A DNA stretch of 64,000 bases from Micromonospora sp. Llam0 (lineage in GTDB: Bacteria; Actinomycetota; Actinomycetes; Mycobacteriales; Micromonosporaceae), in the NCBI RefSeq assembly GCF_003751085.1, contig NZ_RJJY01000001.1, positions 4,030,001 to 4,094,000 of the forward strand, written 5' to 3'. Shown piece after piece: positions 8,271 through 16,790 of this stretch. The position numbers and the translations under genes were made by a program. Numbering within the stretch: position 1 is the stretch's first letter; every line of letters begins with the position of its first letter. Below the pieces are notes generated by a model, which saw nothing but the letters and a program-made list of their open reading frames with translations, had not been told where the DNA came from and ran no database searches.

Positions 8271-9517
8271 CGTCGGGTTCCGGCCGGGGCGGTCAACGCT
8301 GCGGCCAAATAGGCGTCGCGGAGCCGGTTCAGGTGCAGCTCGGGCGTGAAGTCACGGTCGATCTTGTCCCGGGCGGCCCGGCCCATCGCGTACGCCCGGT
8401 CGGGGTCGGCGACCAGCCTGCCCAGCGCGTCGCCGAGCGCCACCGGGTCGTCGGCCGGGACGGTCTCCCCGTCGACGCCGGGACTGATCAGCTCCGGCAG
8501 CCCACCGAGGTCGGTGCCGACCACCGGCACGCCGCAGGCGAACGCCTCGAGCACCGCCATCGGCTGGTTCTCGTGCCAACGGGACGGCACCGCGACCGCC
8601 GCCGAGGACCTGATCAGCTCGTGCAGCCGGGACTTGTCCAGCCGGCCGTGGAACCGCACCCGACCGGGTGCCACCCGGTCGGCGAGGGCACGTACCGCAG
8701 GCAGTGCGGGGCCGTCGCCGGCCACGTGGACGGGCACCTGCCGGGGCAGCCGGTCGACCGCCTCGACCAGCGTGTCCACTCCCTTTTCGGCGGAGATCCG
8801 GCCGGCGAAGACCACTCCCCCGCCCGGCGAGTCCTTGACCGCCACGGCAGCCGTGTCCACGAAATGGTTGATCACCCGTAGCCGGTCCGGGTAGACACCG
8901 GCCCGGCGCATCACGTCGGCGAGGAACCGGCTGGGACTGACGAACACCCCCACCGGACCATAGGCCCGTGACTTTCTGTGTATCCATGACTCCACAGCGA
9001 GTAGCGTACTGGCGGATGCCGATCCGTCCTTGCACCTGCGCCGCGCGGCGTGTAGCGGGCCCCCATCGACGCACGCCTCACAGACCTTGCCCTGGTCCAG
9101 CAGCTGGTAGCTGGGGCAGGCGAGCTTGTAGTCGTGCATGGTCAGCACGCACGGCACCCCGGCGTCGCGGGCAGCGGCGAGCACCGACGGAGACAGCTGG
9201 TGGTAGATGTTGTGCAGGTGGATAACGTCCGGCCCGAAGTCCTCGATCACCCGGGTCAGCCCGTGGCGGCTCGCCGGCGACCAGATCATCCGACCGGCGG
9301 CGGTCAGCCGGGGGCGCAGCCCGCGCGGCGCCGGTTCCAGCTCGACGTGCGGCGGGAAGTGCCGGGCGTACGGCAACGGCCGGTCGTTGTCCGGGTGGGT
9401 CATCCCGAAGTACGCCACCTCGTCCCCGGCGGCGCGCTGCAGATCGGCGAGGTCGATCAGATACCCCTCGGCGCCACCCCGACGGTAAAGAAACTTGTTC
9501 ACATGGAGGACACGCAT
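8267..9517 (-). CDS. Glycosyltransferase family 4
   Basis: A GT-B retaining glycosyltransferase of 416 residues, first gene of the leftward operon. The N-terminal domain starts MRVLHVNKFLYRRGGAEGYL, typical for GT4. The donor-binding domain has VFAGRISAEKGVDTLVEA and the E-x7-E region HENQPMAVLEAFACGVPVVGTDLGGLPE. Such enzymes add a sugar from a nucleotide donor to a growing lipid-linked or polymer chain at the cytoplasmic face of the membrane. Co-transcription with two sulfotransferases suggests a sulfated glycan. The sugar specificity cannot be read from the sequence. Confidence 0.9.
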   Translation of the reverse strand: MRVLHVNKFLYRRGGAEGYLIDLADLQRAAGDEVAYFGMTHPDNDRPLPYARHFPPHVELEPAPRGLRPRLTAAGRMIWSPASRHGLTRVIEDFGPDVIHLHNIYHQLSPSVLAAARDAGVPCVLTMHDYKLACPSYQLLDQGKVCEACVDGGPLHAARRRCKDGSASASTLLAVESWIHRKSRAYGPVGVFVSPSRFLADVMRRAGVYPDRLRVINHFVDTAAVAVKDSPGGGVVFAGRISAEKGVDTLVEAVDRLPRQVPVHVAGDGPALPAVRALADRVAPGRVRFHGRLDKSRLHELIRSSAAVAVPSRWHENQPMAVLEAFACGVPVVGTDLGGLPELISPGVDGETVPADDPVALGDALGRLVADPDRAYAMGRAARDKIDRDFTPELHLNRLRDAYLAAALTAPAGTRR

Positions 9518-9777
9518 CAGTCCGGCCCGCTCGCTCGATACCGGGGTGTGGCCACCCGGTTATGGTGGCGCAGGGCTCCCGCCCTGGCTGCTGCCTCACG
9601 CTATGCACCCACGCCGGGTTAGTCCAGTACCGAATCGCCAACTAGCTGATCGGATGATCTTGTGTGGCTGACCAGCCTGCGTTCTGGCGTTTCGCCCCGA
9701 TCCGTGGGTAGCCTGACCGCGGCCCGACCTCGCCCCAGCCTGGCCATCGCGGCTGGTGACGTGCCCGAGGAGGACCG
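9518..9777. promoter_or_regulatory. Divergent promoter region of the sulfotransferase/glycosyltransferase operons
   Basis: This 260-base gap lies between two head-to-head operons and must hold both promoters. A small hairpin (CAGGGC/GCCCTG arms) lies near 9573-9588. I cannot point to specific -35/-10 boxes with confidence. Confidence 0.4.
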
Positions 9778-10767
9778 GTGAACGACGACGAGCCTTCCAC
9801 CCTGGCCTGGACCGCGCGGCGGATCGCCCGGCACGCCCGATGGATCCGCACCGAAGGGCTCCGCCGCCTCGTCGAGGAGGACCGGCTCAACCCGGTCGAC
9901 CGGGCCACCACCGCCTGGACCAAGCTGCGCTGGCGGCACCGCCACGGCGTACCCCGTGGTCAGGCCGTTCCGGTCTACCTGGTCGGCCTGCAACGGTCCG
10001 GCACCAACATGCTGGTCCGCGGGTTGGAGAACGCCGGCGAGTTCGAAGTCCGCAACGAAAGCGACCGGCGGGTCTTCCATCGTTTTCAACTCCGCGACGA
10101 CGCGGTGCTGACCGCCGTGGTGAACCGGAGCCGACACGCGTACGTCCTGGTCAAACCGCTGTGTGAGAGCCACCGGGTGGACGAACTGCTCGCCCTGCCC
10201 GGGATGGCGCCGGGTCGGGCGGTCTGGGCGTGGCGCGACGTCGATGACCGGGCCCGCTCCGAGGTGGCCAAGTTCGGCGACGCCAACCTGCGGGCGCTCG
10301 CCGCCATCGCCGACGGCACCATCGGCCGCCGCTGGCAGGGCCAACGCCTCGACGCGGACACCTACGAGCTGATCCACGGCTTCGACTACCGGCAGATGGA
10401 CCGGCACTCCGCCGCCGCCCTGTTCTGGTACGTCCGGAACACCCTCTACTTCCGCCTCGGCCTGGACCGCCGCGACGACGTACTACTCAGCTCGTACGAC
10501 GCGTTGATCGCCGACCCGGCCGGGCAGGTCCGCCGGCTGTGCGACTTCCTCGGGATCGCCTACCGCCCCGACCTGTCCGCGCACATCGCCCCCCGCACGC
10601 CCCACCGCCAGCCGCTGCCGATCGACCCGGCGGTCCGTACGCTCTGCGACGAACTCACCGCCCGACTGACCGCCAACGGCCGCCCGCAGTCCCCCACCAC
10701 CCCACCTCGACAAGCCGACACCGACCGGCGTTCCCCGGTGAGCGTGGAAAGGACCGACCATGGCTGA
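9778..10767 (+). CDS. Sulfotransferase-like protein
   Basis: A 329-residue sulfotransferase-fold protein. The N-terminal 60 residues are basic and helical, then comes the P-loop-like GLQRSGTNMLVRGLE, and a middle region with a WRDVDDRARSEV segment where a 3'-phosphate site would lie. The C-terminus is Pro/Arg-rich and disordered. The GTG start at 9778 follows a GAGGAGG ribosome-binding site. It overlaps the next sulfotransferase gene by eight bases. It belongs to the rightward three-gene operon ending in a lipoprotein glycosidase. It is more divergent than the other sulfotransferases here, so activity is less certain. Confidence 0.8.
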   Translation: MNDDEPSTLAWTARRIARHARWIRTEGLRRLVEEDRLNPVDRATTAWTKLRWRHRHGVPRGQAVPVYLVGLQRSGTNMLVRGLENAGEFEVRNESDRRVFHRFQLRDDAVLTAVVNRSRHAYVLVKPLCESHRVDELLALPGMAPGRAVWAWRDVDDRARSEVAKFGDANLRALAAIADGTIGRRWQGQRLDADTYELIHGFDYRQMDRHSAAALFWYVRNTLYFRLGLDRRDDVLLSSYDALIADPAGQVRRLCDFLGIAYRPDLSAHIAPRTPHRQPLPIDPAVRTLCDELTARLTANGRPQSPTTPPRQADTDRRSPVSVERTDHG

Positions 10768-11566
10768 AGCCCCCGCGCAGGCCGCCGCCGAAGTGGCGCA
10801 GTCGCCGACGGCGCCCATCTTCCTGGTGGGCTGCCAGCGCTCCGGCACCACCTTCCTGCGGCTGGTGCTCGACTCGCACTCCCGGATCTCCTGCGGTCCG
10901 GAGACCCGGTTCCTGCCGGACCTGCGACGCATCGTCGGCTCCGACTGGGAGCGGCTGGCCCGCTTCGGCTTCACCCGGGAGGACTGGCTGCGCCGCATCG
11001 CCGACTTCTTCGGCGGCGTGCACGCCGACTACGCCGCCGGCCGGGGCAAGGCCCGGTGGGCCGACAAGACCCCGCTGTACGCGATCTCGCTCGACTTCGT
11101 CACCGAGGTCTTCCCGGACGCGCAGATCGTGCACGTCATCCGGGACGGCCGCGACGTGGTCGTCTCGCACCGGAAGCGGTTCGGATACTGGTCGGCGGTG
11201 AAATGCGTGGTCAAGTGGCCGCGCTACATTCGTACCGCCCGCGCGGTGGGCGCCACCCTGCCGGCTGACCGCTACCACGAACTGCGCTACGAGGACGCGG
11301 TACGGGAGCCGGAGAAGTCGATGCGCGCGCTGTTCGAGTTCCTCGGCGAACCGTGGGAGGAAGGCGTGCTCGACTACGTCGACAAGCCGCATGACGTGGC
11401 CGGAAAGTACACCAGTGAGGCGGACCGACGCCGCGCCTCGGCCGGCACCGACTCGGCCATCTACCGGTCCCGGGTGGGCAGCTACCGCCGGGAGCTGGAC
11501 CCGTTCCTGCGGCTGCTCGTCGCGGTCTTCTCCGGTCGGATGCTGCGCGAGCTGGGCTACCGATGA
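10760..11566 (+). CDS. Sulfotransferase
   Basis: A 268-residue sulfotransferase with clear signatures: P-loop VGCQRSGTTFLRLVLDSH near residues 23-40 and VIRDGRDVVVSHRKRF in the middle (3'-phosphate binding Arg and Ser). An acidic substrate-side helix contains KTPLYA. It overlaps the previous gene by eight bases and the following lipoprotein gene by four, so the three are translationally coupled. The likely acceptor is a glycan or lipid made by this locus; a small-molecule acceptor is possible. Confidence 0.87.
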   Translation: MAEAPAQAAAEVAQSPTAPIFLVGCQRSGTTFLRLVLDSHSRISCGPETRFLPDLRRIVGSDWERLARFGFTREDWLRRIADFFGGVHADYAAGRGKARWADKTPLYAISLDFVTEVFPDAQIVHVIRDGRDVVVSHRKRFGYWSAVKCVVKWPRYIRTARAVGATLPADRYHELRYEDAVREPEKSMRALFEFLGEPWEEGVLDYVDKPHDVAGKYTSEADRRRASAGTDSAIYRSRVGSYRRELDPFLRLLVAVFSGRMLRELGYR

Positions 11567-13059
11567 ACGCTGCGACCCGGCCGCACAACGCAACCCGGCC
11601 GAACACCGTGGCCCGGCGCTGTGTGGCGGCGGTCCTCGGCGGGCTGCTGCTGCTCGCCGGCTGCACCAGCGGCGACACCGACACCACCCCGCCACCGGCG
11701 CCGCCGACCGGCGCGCCGCCGCCGAGCCTGCCGCCGTACCCCGAGGACACTCACCCGTTCGGCGCGCACTGGGACTGGAACCGCTACGACGAGTTCCTGC
11801 CGTACCTGCGCAAACTGTCCGGGTCCGCCACCTACCACGAGATCAGCTGGTGCAGCATCGAGCCGAGCCAGGGTCAGCAGGACTGGTCGGCCCTGGACCA
11901 GATCGCCCAGCGCAGCCAGGAACTCGGCATCGTGCTGAACATCAAGATCCGGACCGAGATGTGCTGGGCCACCGGTGGCACGCCGGAACACGTCCGCGGC
12001 CAGGCCAACAAGACCGAGTCGACGATGCCGCTGGACATGGCCGCCTACCAACAGTTCGTCGGTGACGTGGTCCGCCGCTACACACCCTACGGCGTCCGCC
12101 AGTACGCGATCGAGAACGAGGTCAACGCCCCGCAGTACTGGCGCGGCACCCCCGAGGAGTACGTCGAGCTGGCTACCGCCGCCGCCGAGGCGGTGCACGC
12201 CGCGAACCCGGACGCGGTGGTTGTCGACTCCGGCATCAGCAGCGTCGCGTACGGCTTCGGGGTGGTCGACCGGCTGGTCCAAGCCGGCCGCGACGACGAG
12301 GCGATCGCCGCCTACAACGCGTACTTCCAGCGGCGGATCGGCACCCGGGGCCGCAAGATCCCCGAGGCGGACACGATCGGGACGCTGCGGACCGCGCTCG
12401 ACAACGAAACCAACGTGCGCAACGTCGCCTTCCTGGCCGCCACCGAGCAGCTGATCGACGACGGGGTGGTGCAGCTGCGTCAGGTGCACTACTACGAACA
12501 CTTCGACGGCGTACCGGCGCTGCTGGACTACCTGGCGGCACAGACCCCGGCCGACGTCCCGATCGAGGCGTGGGAGGTCGGGCAGTTCTGGCGCGACGGT
12601 GACGGTGACGACGTCAGCCGGGCCGAGGAGGTCGTCAAGGTCTCCACCATGCTGCTGGCCGGCGGTATCCGGCAGGTGATGTGGCTGCCGCTGGGCTACA
12701 ACCCGAACAACCGGGCCGGCAGCGAGGTCCGCTACGGGCTGCTCGACCCGGACGGAACGGAACGTGAGGCCGGCCGGATGTTCGAAAGCCTGGCGGTGGC
12801 GGCGCGCGGTGCCACGGTCACTCCGGTCCGCCGGGACGGCCTGATCGGCGTCGCGTTCCAGCAGGGCGAGGAGAGCACCCTGGTCGTCTGGTCCGGCGAG
12901 ATCAACGACGCGGTACGGGTGTCCGCAGTGCCGAGCCTGCACGCCGGACCGGCCGGTGCCGCGCCGACCAAGACAGCGGCCGAGGTGACCGTCACCGACC
13001 GGCCGGTGCTGCTGCACGCCACCGGCACCCCGGAGACGATCCTCGCCGACGTCGACTGA
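11563..13059 (+). CDS. Lipoprotein glycoside hydrolase-like protein (clan A TIM barrel)
   Basis: A 498-residue exported lipoprotein: an N-terminal signal with lipobox LLAGC (Cys34), a Thr/Pro linker, then a TIM barrel. Two glutamates sit where clan-A glycosidases (for example GH39/GH5-like) have their catalytic pair: Asn185-Glu186 in AIENEVNAP and Glu338 in IEAWEVGQFW. A beta-rich C-terminal domain follows. It is the last gene of the rightward operon. By analogy with extracellular glycosidases in exopolysaccharide loci, it may trim or release the polymer; the specific glycoside hydrolase family is not certain. Confidence 0.75.
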   Translation: MNAATRPHNATRPNTVARRCVAAVLGGLLLLAGCTSGDTDTTPPPAPPTGAPPPSLPPYPEDTHPFGAHWDWNRYDEFLPYLRKLSGSATYHEISWCSIEPSQGQQDWSALDQIAQRSQELGIVLNIKIRTEMCWATGGTPEHVRGQANKTESTMPLDMAAYQQFVGDVVRRYTPYGVRQYAIENEVNAPQYWRGTPEEYVELATAAAEAVHAANPDAVVVDSGISSVAYGFGVVDRLVQAGRDDEAIAAYNAYFQRRIGTRGRKIPEADTIGTLRTALDNETNVRNVAFLAATEQLIDDGVVQLRQVHYYEHFDGVPALLDYLAAQTPADVPIEAWEVGQFWRDGDGDDVSRAEEVVKVSTMLLAGGIRQVMWLPLGYNPNNRAGSEVRYGLLDPDGTEREAGRMFESLAVAARGATVTPVRRDGLIGVAFQQGEESTLVVWSGEINDAVRVSAVPSLHAGPAGAAPTKTAAEVTVTDRPVLLHATGTPETILADVD

Positions 13060-13112
13060 CGCCGACCGGTGACCAACGGATCCGCCGTGACTGATCGGCG
13101 CGCTCAGGCTGA

Positions 13113-14063
13113 TCACCGGCTTCGGCGTCCGTCGAGGATGGCCAGAATCTCGCGACGGACCTGCTGCGGCTCGGTCACCAGCCGGCGGTGTGCGAACCGC
13201 ACCACCTGGATGCCGACGGTGGCCAGCAGCGCGTCGCGTCGCAGATCGATCTCACGCTGGGCGGGGCTGCCGTGCGAGGCGGCTCCGTCGAGCTCGAAGT
13301 CGACCCGTTCCCGCTCGGCGTACACGTCCAGGTAGATGGTGCGGCCGCCGTCGACCCGGACCGGATACTGCCGCTGGAAGTCGGGCATGCCGCCACCGAC
13401 GAAGACGTGATCGTGGCCCCAGATCTCCAGTTGACTGCGGCAGCCGGCGGCCAGCTTCGCCAGCAGTGTCCGCAACGCGGCCCGGTCGGTGAGTCGCGGC
13501 AGTTCGTCGAGGGCTGCGCTGATCCGGCCCGCGTTCGTCCACCGGTCGTTGACCGCCCGGATCAGCGGAGCCGGTCGGTCGACGGCCGGCAGCAGCGGCC
13601 ACGACTCGACCAGCGCCCGCTCCAGCCGCGTCACCGGCGCTTCGTCGCGTACCACCACCTGCGGCGGACCGACGGCGAACGCCCGCCGGTGGTGCACCGT
13701 CAGGCCGGCCCGGCTGCGCATTCCCGCACCGAACGGCACCGTCAGATGCAGTGTCTCGTCACCGGCTTGCCGGCGCAGCCCCCAAAGCTCGAGTGCCGTG
13801 GTGTGGCTGAACGCGGCCCGTCCGTCGGCGAAGGCCAGCACCGCTCGCCGCCGCAGCCGCGGTGCGAGCAACTGGATCGACGACACTCCGCCACGGTTGT
13901 CGTCGATCAACTCGGTGGTGACGTAGACGCCCGGCAGAACGCGCCGCAGTCGACCAGCGCGTACCGCGTCGTCCAGCACCCAGCGCGGCACCATCTGAAG
14001 GGCCTGGCGACGGGTCACCACACCGCCGCTGCGCCGGCACAGCTCCTCGATCACCTCGTTCAT
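13113..14063 (-). CDS. AbiEi-type N-terminal / DUF559 C-terminal protein
   Basis: A 316-residue protein with two parts. The N-terminus (about 1-60, GGVVTRRQALQMVP...RAGRLRRVLPGVYV) matches the winged-helix start of AbiEi-type antitoxin-like proteins. The C-terminal part (about 215-316, with ERVDFELDGAASHG, then RRDALLATVGIQVVRF) matches the DUF559, very-short-patch-repair-endonuclease-like fold. Such two-part proteins are common singletons in actinobacteria, and their role (toxin-antitoxin, defence or DNA repair) is unproven. No AbiEii-like toxin gene is adjacent. The ATG at 14063 gives the N-terminus expected for the family. Confidence 0.8.
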   Translation of the reverse strand: MNEVIEELCRRSGGVVTRRQALQMVPRWVLDDAVRAGRLRRVLPGVYVTTELIDDNRGGVSSIQLLAPRLRRRAVLAFADGRAAFSHTTALELWGLRRQAGDETLHLTVPFGAGMRSRAGLTVHHRRAFAVGPPQVVVRDEAPVTRLERALVESWPLLPAVDRPAPLIRAVNDRWTNAGRISAALDELPRLTDRAALRTLLAKLAAGCRSQLEIWGHDHVFVGGGMPDFQRQYPVRVDGGRTIYLDVYAERERVDFELDGAASHGSPAQREIDLRRDALLATVGIQVVRFAHRRLVTEPQQVRREILAILDGRRSR

Positions 14064-14178
14064 GCTCGGCCACGCTGCCGCAACCTCAGCCGCTGGACGG
14101 CCCGGGTGGGGTCACACTGTGGACGACTACTCGACTGTGGATCGGGTGGCGGATCTTTCGGCGACGCGCTACCGGACC

Positions 14179-14242
14179 ATGATCACTTGATGCTCTGCTG
14201 GGCGCCCGTCGGCGTGTCGGCCGAATTTCCTCAACTGATCAT
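14179..14242. repeat. Inverted-repeat element, copy 1
   Basis: A 64-bp sequence about 90% identical to a second copy at 17404-17468. It starts ATGATCACTTGA and ends in the near-perfect inverse TCAACTGATCAT (one mismatch). It lies between the AbiEi/DUF559 start and the 3' end of the XRE regulator gene. An extra CTGATCATGAG half-end follows at 14253-14263. No coding capacity; it could be a miniature inverted-repeat element or a structured regulatory RNA. Confidence 0.8.
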
Positions 14243-14257
14243 GAGGGCAGCTACTGA

Positions 14258-15085
14258 TCATGAGGCGGCGGGCTGCTGCTCCGGATCGGGCCGGCGGTCG
14301 TAGGCGGCCAGGGTCGCCTTGTTCGTGCTGGCATCCTGGAATACCAGCTCCCACGGGCCGGTGTTGACGTCCATCTCCTTGCCGAACCCGATCCACTTTC
14401 CGGTCAGCCGACGCCCGGTGGGCTCGGCCAGCAGTTGGATCGCGCCGTGGTAACGGGCACCCCGGTAGTAGCCCTGCGGCGCGGTCTGCTCGACCCAGGT
14501 TCCGGTGACCACGTTGCCGTCGACGGTCAGGTCCATGGTGAGCGGCGCGTCGGAGGAACCGGGCAGACTGCGCACGGTGAGCCGGTCACCGTGCTGCAGC
14601 AGCACGACGTAGTGCCGACCGGTGAACGTGGCACCACGACCCGAGCTGTGGTACTCGTACCTGGACAGCCAAACCCCGGAGTAGTTGCCGGTCGGCGCGG
14701 TCCGCGGGGCAGGGCCACCGCGCGGCACCGGAGTGGACGCCTGCCCGGTAGCCGGCACCTGAGCACCCCGCGCTTCGTCACCGCCCTCGCCGCTCCGGCC
14801 GCCGGCTCCATCCTCGCTGGCGTCGGCGCTGCGGGCATGCGGGACCGCCACGGTGAAGCCGAGCGAGCTGATCGGCAGGCCGGTGACCGACTCCAGGGCG
14901 CGCGCGTACGCCGGACGGGGCGAGGTGATCGCCCCGGCCTCCCAGCGTTGCACGAGGCGCTTGTTCGCATCGTTGGGCATTCCGGCGCGATCCCCTGCCT
15001 GCCGCAGTGCGCGGGCGAAGTCGTCCTGACTCATCAGCAGGCCCATCCGCACGGCCCGCAACGTCGCGTTCGGAGTGGTCGTCAT
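14258..15085 (-). CDS. XRE-family regulator with C-terminal beta-rich domain
   Basis: A 275-residue protein with an N-terminal helix-turn-helix of the Cro/CI type (about residues 10-75, MSQDDFARALRQAGDR...NKRLVQRWEAG). A disordered Gly/Glu/Pro linker leads to a C-terminal domain of about 110 residues beginning GNYSGVWLSRYEYHSSGRG. Its alternating hydrophobic pattern and repeated Gly-Thr turns suggest a small beta barrel that could sense a ligand. The ATG at 15085 is chosen because upstream in-frame codons (to 15172) encode low-quality sequence. It is divergent from a 63-residue gene with a pair of direct repeats in between, a likely autoregulatory operator. Confidence 0.78.
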   Translation of the reverse strand: MTTTPNATLRAVRMGLLMSQDDFARALRQAGDRAGMPNDANKRLVQRWEAGAITSPRPAYARALESVTGLPISSLGFTVAVPHARSADASEDGAGGRSGEGGDEARGAQVPATGQASTPVPRGGPAPRTAPTGNYSGVWLSRYEYHSSGRGATFTGRHYVVLLQHGDRLTVRSLPGSSDAPLTMDLTVDGNVVTGTWVEQTAPQGYYRGARYHGAIQLLAEPTGRRLTGKWIGFGKEMDVNTGPWELVFQDASTNKATLAAYDRRPDPEQQPAAS

Positions 15086-15106
15086 GCCAGCGATCGTAGC
15101 TCTTGT

Positions 15107-15144
15107 GTCGCCGGAACGTCGCCCTGCAGGTCGCCGGAACGTCG
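15107..15144. promoter_or_regulatory. Direct repeats in divergent promoter region (candidate XRE operator)
   Basis: The 15-mer GTCGCCGGAACGTCG occurs exactly at 15107-15121 and 15130-15144, 23 bp apart (about two helical turns), between the divergent XRE gene and the 63-residue gene. Two in-phase identical sites in such a place are typical of cooperative regulator binding; that XRE is the binder is inference. Confidence 0.5.
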
Positions 15145-15239
15145 TCATGGAAGCCGTCGCGCGGGGCGACACTTCGGCGACATCCTTGTTCCAGTGGCAG
15201 CCGGCACGACCGCCGGCGCGAGCAGGCAGGAGACATCCG

Positions 15240-15431
15240 ATGGCAGAGGTTCAGATCCTGGTGGTCGGGCCACGGCAGCTACCCGCCAGCGGGACGGTCG
15301 AGGTGTGGGCCGACGCAGGCAGCGGCGCAACTGGACAGCGAATCAACGTACCAGTGACCGACCTGCAGACAGCCGAACTGGACAGTGGATCAGGCAGTTC
15401 GGCTGTCTACGTACTCCGCCCCCGTGGCTGA
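15240..15431 (+). CDS. Small protein of unknown function (63 aa)
   Basis: A short gene with a good ribosome-binding site (AGGAG at 15228-15232, seven bases before the ATG). The 63-residue product has no signal peptide or membrane segment; alternating hydrophobic residues (VQILVVGP, TVEVWADA, RINVPV, AVYVLRPRG) suggest a small beta-sheet protein. It sits divergently from the XRE regulator and shares its promoter region, so the two probably form one regulated unit. I do not recognise the family. Confidence 0.65.
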   Translation: MAEVQILVVGPRQLPASGTVEVWADAGSGATGQRINVPVTDLQTAELDSGSGSSAVYVLRPRG

Positions 15432-15470
15432 TGCGACAGGGCACGGGGGGCTCGCCAGCGAGTGACCGGG

Positions 15471-15914
15471 TCAGCCGCGCGGCTGGAGGAGGAAGACCGG
15501 GTGGCGGTCCGCTTCGGTGCGGAACCCGGACGGACCGTCGCCGGGGGTGGCGTCGAAGGCATGCCGGACGAACGGGATGAACCCGAACGCGCGGCGGTAG
15601 CGATGCAGAACGTCCAGTTTGGTCTCGCCGTCGACCTCGACGAGGCCAACGGTGCGGAACCAGTGTCCGCGACCGAGTTCGGCGCGGCCGTTGGCGCGGA
15701 TGTTGCGCACCCACTGCGTGGCGCCGAACGGTGAGACGAGCCAGTCGAGGTCGGCGTGCCGCAGCGTGACGACCGGCACGGTACGCGGCAGGCCGGTGCG
15801 CCGGCCCTGGGTACGCAGCAGGGTCAGCGGCCCCATCGGCACCCCCCAGCTGAGCAACCGGTACGGGATCCGACTGACCCGCTCCACTCCGGCGGGTAGG
15901 GCAGCGGCGTTCAC
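15471..15914 (-). CDS. Deazaflavin-dependent nitroreductase-family protein (Ddn-like)
   Basis: A 147-residue split-barrel protein of the F420-dependent Ddn/DUF385 family, which reduces substrates such as quinones or nitro compounds with coenzyme F420. Typical elements are GPLTLLRTQGRRTGLPRTVPV (phosphate-binding turn) and DWLVSPFGATQWVRNIRANGRAEL. The size is normal. It overlaps the upstream SDR gene by four bases, so the two oxidoreductases are co-translated, next to a divergent TetR gene. Confidence 0.88.
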   Translation of the reverse strand: MNAAALPAGVERVSRIPYRLLSWGVPMGPLTLLRTQGRRTGLPRTVPVVTLRHADLDWLVSPFGATQWVRNIRANGRAELGRGHWFRTVGLVEVDGETKLDVLHRYRRAFGFIPFVRHAFDATPGDGPSGFRTEADRHPVFLLQPRG

Positions 15915-16735
15915 GACGGGGCCACCGTGGTGGCGGCTTCCCGTTCGGCCAGGCGGCGGGCGGCCTGGCCGAGCATCCGGCCGTTGAGGCGGATGGACCG
16001 GGTCCGGGGCAGCAGCCGGGTCATGATCCGCATCGACCGACCAGGGATGTGGGTGGACCGACCGCGCAGGAATGCGGCCACGCTCTCCCGTACCGCGGTC
16101 TGGACCGGCTGGGGCCGGATCGGCATCGCCGCACGGTCGATGCCGTAGGCGTCGATGATCGGGGTGTCGACGTTACCCGGAAGCAGCACGGTGACGTCCA
16201 CGCCGGCGGCGGCGAGCTCGTGGTGCAGGGCCTCGCCGAGGTTGAGCACGTAGGCCTTGGCCGCGCTCTCGTGCGCCATGTTCGGCAGCCCGTGCACCGC
16301 ACCGAGTGCCGACACGAGGATGATGCCGCCCCGGCCACGGGCGACGAACCGCCGCCCGAAGGCGTGGGTCAGATCCAGGTGTGTGGTGGCGTTGACGGTG
16401 AGCCGGCGGTGCAGGTCGCCGAGGTCCTGGTCGAGCAGTGGGCCGGGGCGACCCACGCCGGCGTTGGAGACCAGCAGGCCGACGTCGAGATCCCCGGTCG
16501 CGTCGACGAGCTCGGCGGTGGATCCGGCCCGGCTGAGGTCGACGGTGACCACCCGGCAGCTGATGCCGTGGGCGCGGGTCAGCGTGGCGGCGAGGGATTC
16601 GAGCCGGTCGGTTGATCGGGCGGCCAGGACAAGGTGCAGCCCGGCGGCGGCAAGGTGCTCGGCGAAGGCCTGACCGATGCCGGACGAGGCGCCGGTGACC
16701 ACCGCCCACGGACCGTAGGATCTGATTTCAACCAT
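15911..16735 (-). CDS. Short-chain dehydrogenase/reductase with altered catalytic Tyr
   Basis: A 274-residue SDR-fold protein. The nucleotide-binding TGASSGIG is at residues 14-21, NAGVG near 91, and a Ser in ILVSALGAVHG. In the active-site helix the sequence is NMAHESAAKAYV: the lysine is present, but the residue four before it, normally the catalytic Tyr of the YxxxK motif, is Glu. The reaction is therefore uncertain; the protein may be a non-canonical reductase or a binding protein. It forms a two-gene unit with the Ddn-like gene and faces a divergent TetR gene. Confidence 0.88.
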   Translation of the reverse strand: MVEIRSYGPWAVVTGASSGIGQAFAEHLAAAGLHLVLAARSTDRLESLAATLTRAHGISCRVVTVDLSRAGSTAELVDATGDLDVGLLVSNAGVGRPGPLLDQDLGDLHRRLTVNATTHLDLTHAFGRRFVARGRGGIILVSALGAVHGLPNMAHESAAKAYVLNLGEALHHELAAAGVDVTVLLPGNVDTPIIDAYGIDRAAMPIRPQPVQTAVRESVAAFLRGRSTHIPGRSMRIMTRLLPRTRSIRLNGRMLGQAARRLAEREAATTVAPS

Positions 16736-16750
16736 GGTTTAGACTGTAAT

Positions 16751-16766
16751 CTGGATCGCGGTCCAG
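16751..16766. promoter_or_regulatory. Candidate TetR operator
   Basis: A 16-bp near-palindrome (CTGGATCG with its inverse, one mismatch) lies in the 55-bp gap between the divergent SDR and TetR genes. Position and symmetry fit an autoregulated TetR operator controlling both genes; this is inference. Confidence 0.5.
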
Positions 16767-16790
16767 GACAAGCGGATAGGCTGTGCCGAT

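Noticed and set aside
13113..14063. Complete AbiE toxin-antitoxin system
   Set aside because: Only the AbiEi-like/DUF559 protein is present; there is no nucleotidyltransferase toxin gene next to it.
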